Shown: positions 61,326-64,000 of the stretch, in pieces
Position numbering within the stretch: position 1 is the stretch's first letter
Layout: every line of letters begins with the position of its first letter
From: JAGWBG01 sp034421095
Lineage (GTDB): Bacteria > Chloroflexota > Dehalococcoidia > Lucifugimonadales > JAGWBF01
Length of the DNA: 64,000 bases
Direction of reading: 5' to 3'
NCBI GenBank assembly: GCA_034421095.1
Contig: DAOUKR010000024.1
Location: 1 to 64,000 of the forward strand
Position numbers and translations under genes: made by a program
Notes under the pieces: model-generated
Database searches by the model: none
What the model saw: only the letters and a program-made list of their open reading frames with translations
Told to the model about the DNA's origin: nothing

Positions 61326-62972
61326 ATGGCACAGCTAAAGGGAGGTCAGGCCGTTATAGAATCCCTGCGAGCCCAGGGAGTGGACACCATCTTTGGCATC
61401 ATCTCCACCCACATGATGAATGTTTACGATGCCCTGTATGACCATACGGATGCAATCCGGTTCATAAGCACTCGACACGAACACGCTGCGGCCCTGATGG
61501 CCGACGGTTACGCCCGTACAACGGGCAAACCGGGAGTCTGTCTGACCAGCACCGGTCCCGGGGCGGCCAACTCCATGGGCGGCATGGGTGAGGCGTACTT
61601 TGGCTCTTCTCCGGTGCTGAACATTACCAGCACCGCCGAGGAAGACCTGTACAGACAGGGCGTGGGCGCAGTGCATGAAATCAAAGACCAACTCGCCATG
61701 TTCTCCACGGTGACCCAGTGGAACAGCCACGTTGGTCACCCCGACGAGATTCCAGACCGCATTTATGAGGCCTTCCAGCGCTTTCAGACCCGTCGTCCCA
61801 GACCAATCGAGATTGAAATCGCAGTGGACGCCCAGGGACAGGTCGCCGACGTGGAAATCCCCCAATTCCGGCAACTCCCCGTCCCGGAGGCATCCCAGGA
61901 ATCCGTGGAACGCGCGGCAGACCTGCTGCTCTCAGGCAAGAGGGTGGCAATGCTGGTCGGGAACGGTGCTCAGCGCTCCGGGGCCACACAAGAGCTGCTC
62001 AAACTAGCGGAGACGCTGGGAACACCGGTATTCACCACACCCGCGGGCAAGGGAATCATCTCCGACGACAACCCCCTGTGCATGGGCGTCTACACCCGGC
62101 CTCTCGGGTCGTCCAGGTCGGGAGACGAGCCTGTACAGGCGTTCCTCGATACGCTGGACACCGTGCTGGTGGTAGGCTCCAGCCTTCCCCATTCAAGGAC
62201 GAAGGCACTGGGCCTGCGTCTGCCGTCGAACCTCATACACGTGGACATAGACGCGGAGTCCATCGGCAAGGTGTACGAGACGGCTGTGTCAGTGGTGGGC
62301 GATGCAAGGGCGGCCCTGGGGCAAATCAACGCCGCCATAGAGGGCAAGTCGTCACAGATGGCGGCGGGATTCGACCAGGAGGTGGGGGCGCTGAAGACCG
62401 ATATCTCGGACTACAGATGGCGGACGATGCCCAACGAGATGAAGACCATGGAAGCCATCCGCAGCGTGGCGGCCCGAGACGCTATTTTCATGGGAGACGT
62501 GGCCGTGTGTGTACACCGTGGAGCCAACTTCTGTCTCGAGACCTACGAACCCAGGACCTACATGACCTCCCACTGGGGCGGACTGGGGTTCGGGTTCCCG
62601 GCAGCAGCCGGGGCCAAGGCAGGAAACCCGGACCGGCAGGTCATCTGTCTCACCGGGGACGGCGGATTTCAGTTCAACATCCAGGAGATTGGGACCTGCG
62701 TCGAGTATGGGCTGAACCCCGTCGTGATTGTGTTCAACGACAACGCATGGGGCGTACTGAGAGACGTCCAGAAGAGGTCTTACAATGGCCGCATGATGGC
62801 CAGCAGTCTGAGGAACCCCAGCTTTGCGAAACTGGCCGAGGTATACGGGGCCAACGGCGTACAGGTGGAGTCAATCAGCGAGCTTGTGCCTGCGCTGGAG
62901 TCTGCCCTGGGTTCCGACACTATAACCGTCATTGATGTGTTGACACCCGACGGCTTCGCCAATTTCACGTAG
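61326..62972 (+). CDS. Thiamine-diphosphate enzyme (acetolactate synthase-like)
   Basis: This 548-residue enzyme has the three-domain architecture of acetolactate synthase and oxalyl-CoA/benzoylformate decarboxylases. The N-terminal pyrimidine-binding domain has TRHEHAAALMADGYARTTG with the catalytic Glu (near residue 52) and CLTSTGPGAANSMGGMGEA. The PP-binding domain has CLTGDGGFQFNIQEIGTC and FNDNAWGVLRD, where GDGG...NDN is the TPP-Mg motif. It probably decarboxylates a 2-oxoacid; the product is unknown. No small ALS subunit or ilv gene is near. It lies 74 bases after the selenoprotein. Confidence 0.88.
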   Translation: MAQLKGGQAVIESLRAQGVDTIFGIISTHMMNVYDALYDHTDAIRFISTRHEHAAALMADGYARTTGKPGVCLTSTGPGAANSMGGMGEAYFGSSPVLNITSTAEEDLYRQGVGAVHEIKDQLAMFSTVTQWNSHVGHPDEIPDRIYEAFQRFQTRRPRPIEIEIAVDAQGQVADVEIPQFRQLPVPEASQESVERAADLLLSGKRVAMLVGNGAQRSGATQELLKLAETLGTPVFTTPAGKGIISDDNPLCMGVYTRPLGSSRSGDEPVQAFLDTLDTVLVVGSSLPHSRTKALGLRLPSNLIHVDIDAESIGKVYETAVSVVGDARAALGQINAAIEGKSSQMAAGFDQEVGALKTDISDYRWRTMPNEMKTMEAIRSVAARDAIFMGDVAVCVHRGANFCLETYEPRTYMTSHWGGLGFGFPAAAGAKAGNPDRQVICLTGDGGFQFNIQEIGTCVEYGLNPVVIVFNDNAWGVLRDVQKRSYNGRMMASSLRNPSFAKLAEVYGANGVQVESISELVPALESALGSDTITVIDVLTPDGFANFT

Positions 62973-63036
62973 AGGGACTTCAGTGAAGAAACCTGAGTTC
63001 CGCTCGGCACCACTATAGTCGTAGGGAGGGGAAGGA

Positions 63037-63609
63037 GTGCCCGACCAGAAACAAATCCTAGTTGCATTTCTTGCGGTGCGTCCTACGCAGGATGGCGAGG
63101 GATATCTGGGCGGGCTATTGGTCACCGACGAAGCTGGGATCCCACAGGAGTTCCGTTGCACGCATCCCATACGTCCGACAACGGCTCAGAAGGCACTTTA
63201 CGGAGATACTCTTAGACCTCATGTCTTCAATCAATTACTAGGTCTGCCCTTGATTAGAGCCTCAACAACGAGTCCAATATTCTGTTGTGTACAGGAACCA
63301 ATCTTACTTCAGCTTAGGGATTATGTTGACTTGCCGGTCGTCCACTTGCAAAGGCTTGGGGAAGTGTTTGAGGTTAATGACCCTTATCCCGGTAACGAAA
63401 ATATCTCCTCAAGACCCAGACGTATTGATAGTGAACGCGGCATATTTCAGCCTATATCAGCTAATTTTCAAAGCGGCCACGAGTCTGACTGGGAAAAAAT
63501 TGATGACGCCCTGCATCGGGCGTTCAGTCAGATAGACCTTCTGGAGCCTTTCGACCGTATCTCCATTGCCGTAAATGCACTGGCAGAAAGAGACAACAGG
63601 TTCCGGTAA
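63037..63609 (+). CDS. Conserved protein of unknown function
   Basis: This 190-residue protein starts at GTG 63037, near GGAGGGGAAGGA. It begins KQILVAFLAVRPTQDGEGYL, then GGLLVTDEAGIPQEFRCTHP, then IRPTTAQKALYGDTLRPHVF. I recognise no catalytic motif. Its base composition and codon use are more AT-rich than those of the upstream genes. It ends 26 bases before the next gene on the same strand, so the two look like a pair. Confidence 0.7.
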   Translation: MPDQKQILVAFLAVRPTQDGEGYLGGLLVTDEAGIPQEFRCTHPIRPTTAQKALYGDTLRPHVFNQLLGLPLIRASTTSPIFCCVQEPILLQLRDYVDLPVVHLQRLGEVFEVNDPYPGNENISSRPRRIDSERGIFQPISANFQSGHESDWEKIDDALHRAFSQIDLLEPFDRISIAVNALAERDNRFR

Positions 63610-63635
63610 TTGTTCGGAGATAACTTGATCGCCCC

Positions 63636-64000
63636 ATGAGTATGAGATTTCGAGTCGCTGAGCTATTGAACCCCATTGGCCTACCCGTCGTATTCAACCT
63701 ACCCGACTTTACGATTGAAAAGACTCTAACCGAGACTGTAAGTTTCAGTCTTGTGGAATGTCCTACCCAAGACCCAGTTGCCGTGATAGAAGAACCACCC
63801 GCAATTGAATTTCTGAACTTTCTTGTTGCGCCCGGACTTGATGGACTCAGTAATGCTGTTGATCGTACCATCTTCGCCCCGGAAATCGAAACACTATTCG
63901 AACCTCTTACACGACCCAGGGTAGCAGGCAAGCGTTACAGAGAACCGGATGAAGTTCCAGAGGCCGGGGACAGGGAACAGACGAGGTTTGACCTCGACGT
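63636..64000 (+). CDS. Unknown protein, 5' part (runs off the window)
   Basis: An open frame from ATG 63636 continues to the last base, at least 121 codons without a stop. The product begins MSMRFRVAELLNPIGLPVVF, then NLPDFTIEKTLTETVSF, and contains the acidic segment REPDEVPEAGDREQTRFDLD. I recognise no family. It directly follows the 63037 gene and shares its AT-richer composition. Confidence 0.6.
   Translation, partial: MSMRFRVAELLNPIGLPVVFNLPDFTIEKTLTETVSFSLVECPTQDPVAVIEEPPAIEFLNFLVAPGLDGLSNAVDRTIFAPEIETLFEPLTRPRVAGKRYREPDEVPEAGDREQTRFDLD

Noticed and set aside
62078..62935. A 285-codon rightward frame inside the TPP enzyme gene
   Set aside because: Alternate-frame shadow of a well-supported enzyme.

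Overview
This 64 kb window looks like a bacterial chromosome segment from a Chloroflexota-like organism, perhaps of the Dehalococcoidia/SAR202 kind. That placement is an inference from gene content, not from a marker gene: an F420 biosynthesis gene (cofE) with an F420-type LLM oxidoreductase, a CBS-free GuaB3-type IMP dehydrogenase relative, a fused tandem ThyX, lipoproteins with long Thr/Pro linkers, several acyl-CoA dehydrogenases, NIPSNAP and MmgE/PrpD proteins, and a selenocysteine system. The sequence is moderately GC-rich, densely coding, and sprinkled with short hairpin repeats between genes.

Layout. 0-3 kb: 3' end of a sodium/solute symporter, a decayed NarL/LuxR response regulator, and a Baeyer-Villiger monooxygenase. 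3.2-7.9 kb: an SOS mutagenesis operon (imuB-dnaE2) read leftward from a promoter whose spacer holds a LexA-type box; a secreted HNH/Excalibur lipoprotein diverges from it. 9.2-9.6 kb: a selenocysteine tRNA gene (selC) with a phage-type integrase remnant at its 3' end. 9.7-13.4 kb: thioredoxin, an rRNA/tRNA uracil methyltransferase, maf and Tat translocase genes. 13.8-18.8 kb: a complete pyruvate dehydrogenase-type complex (E3, E1-alpha, E1-beta, E2). 18.9-28 kb: tandem ThyX, two acyl-CoA dehydrogenases, a retropepsin-like protein, an IscA/HesB-like protein, a DUF151 protein, an orphan ABC ATPase and RNase D.

28.2-33.3 kb: a leftward cobalamin operon (btuF-btuC-btuD-cobQ) behind a cobalamin riboswitch and a terminator; a MITE-like repeat sits inside this operon. 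33-37.7 kb: PrpD, LLM oxidoreductase, NIPSNAP and GuaB3. 37.7-44.8 kb: a long leftward gene row with hisH, hisA, hisF and hisIE, interleaved with a methyltransferase and a HAD phosphatase, and flanked by a SelA-like PLP enzyme, a lipoprotein hydrolase and a PduO-type cobalamin adenosyltransferase. 45-51.3 kb: cofE, then a potassium-uptake block (KtrB/TrkH, three TrkA-type proteins, UspA) running into pheA. 51.3-55.9 kb: trpF-trpB leftward, then prfA-prmC rightward.

56-64 kb: a D-aminoacylase-like amidohydrolase, an MFS exporter, then a conserved partner protein followed at once by a UGSC-family selenoprotein. The selenoprotein is read through an in-frame TGA at 61000 that is followed by a SECIS-like hairpin. 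A TPP-dependent acetolactate-synthase-like enzyme and two unrecognised genes close the window. The most notable result is that one window carries both the selenocysteine tRNA and a selenoprotein gene that an ordinary ORF caller would split into two.
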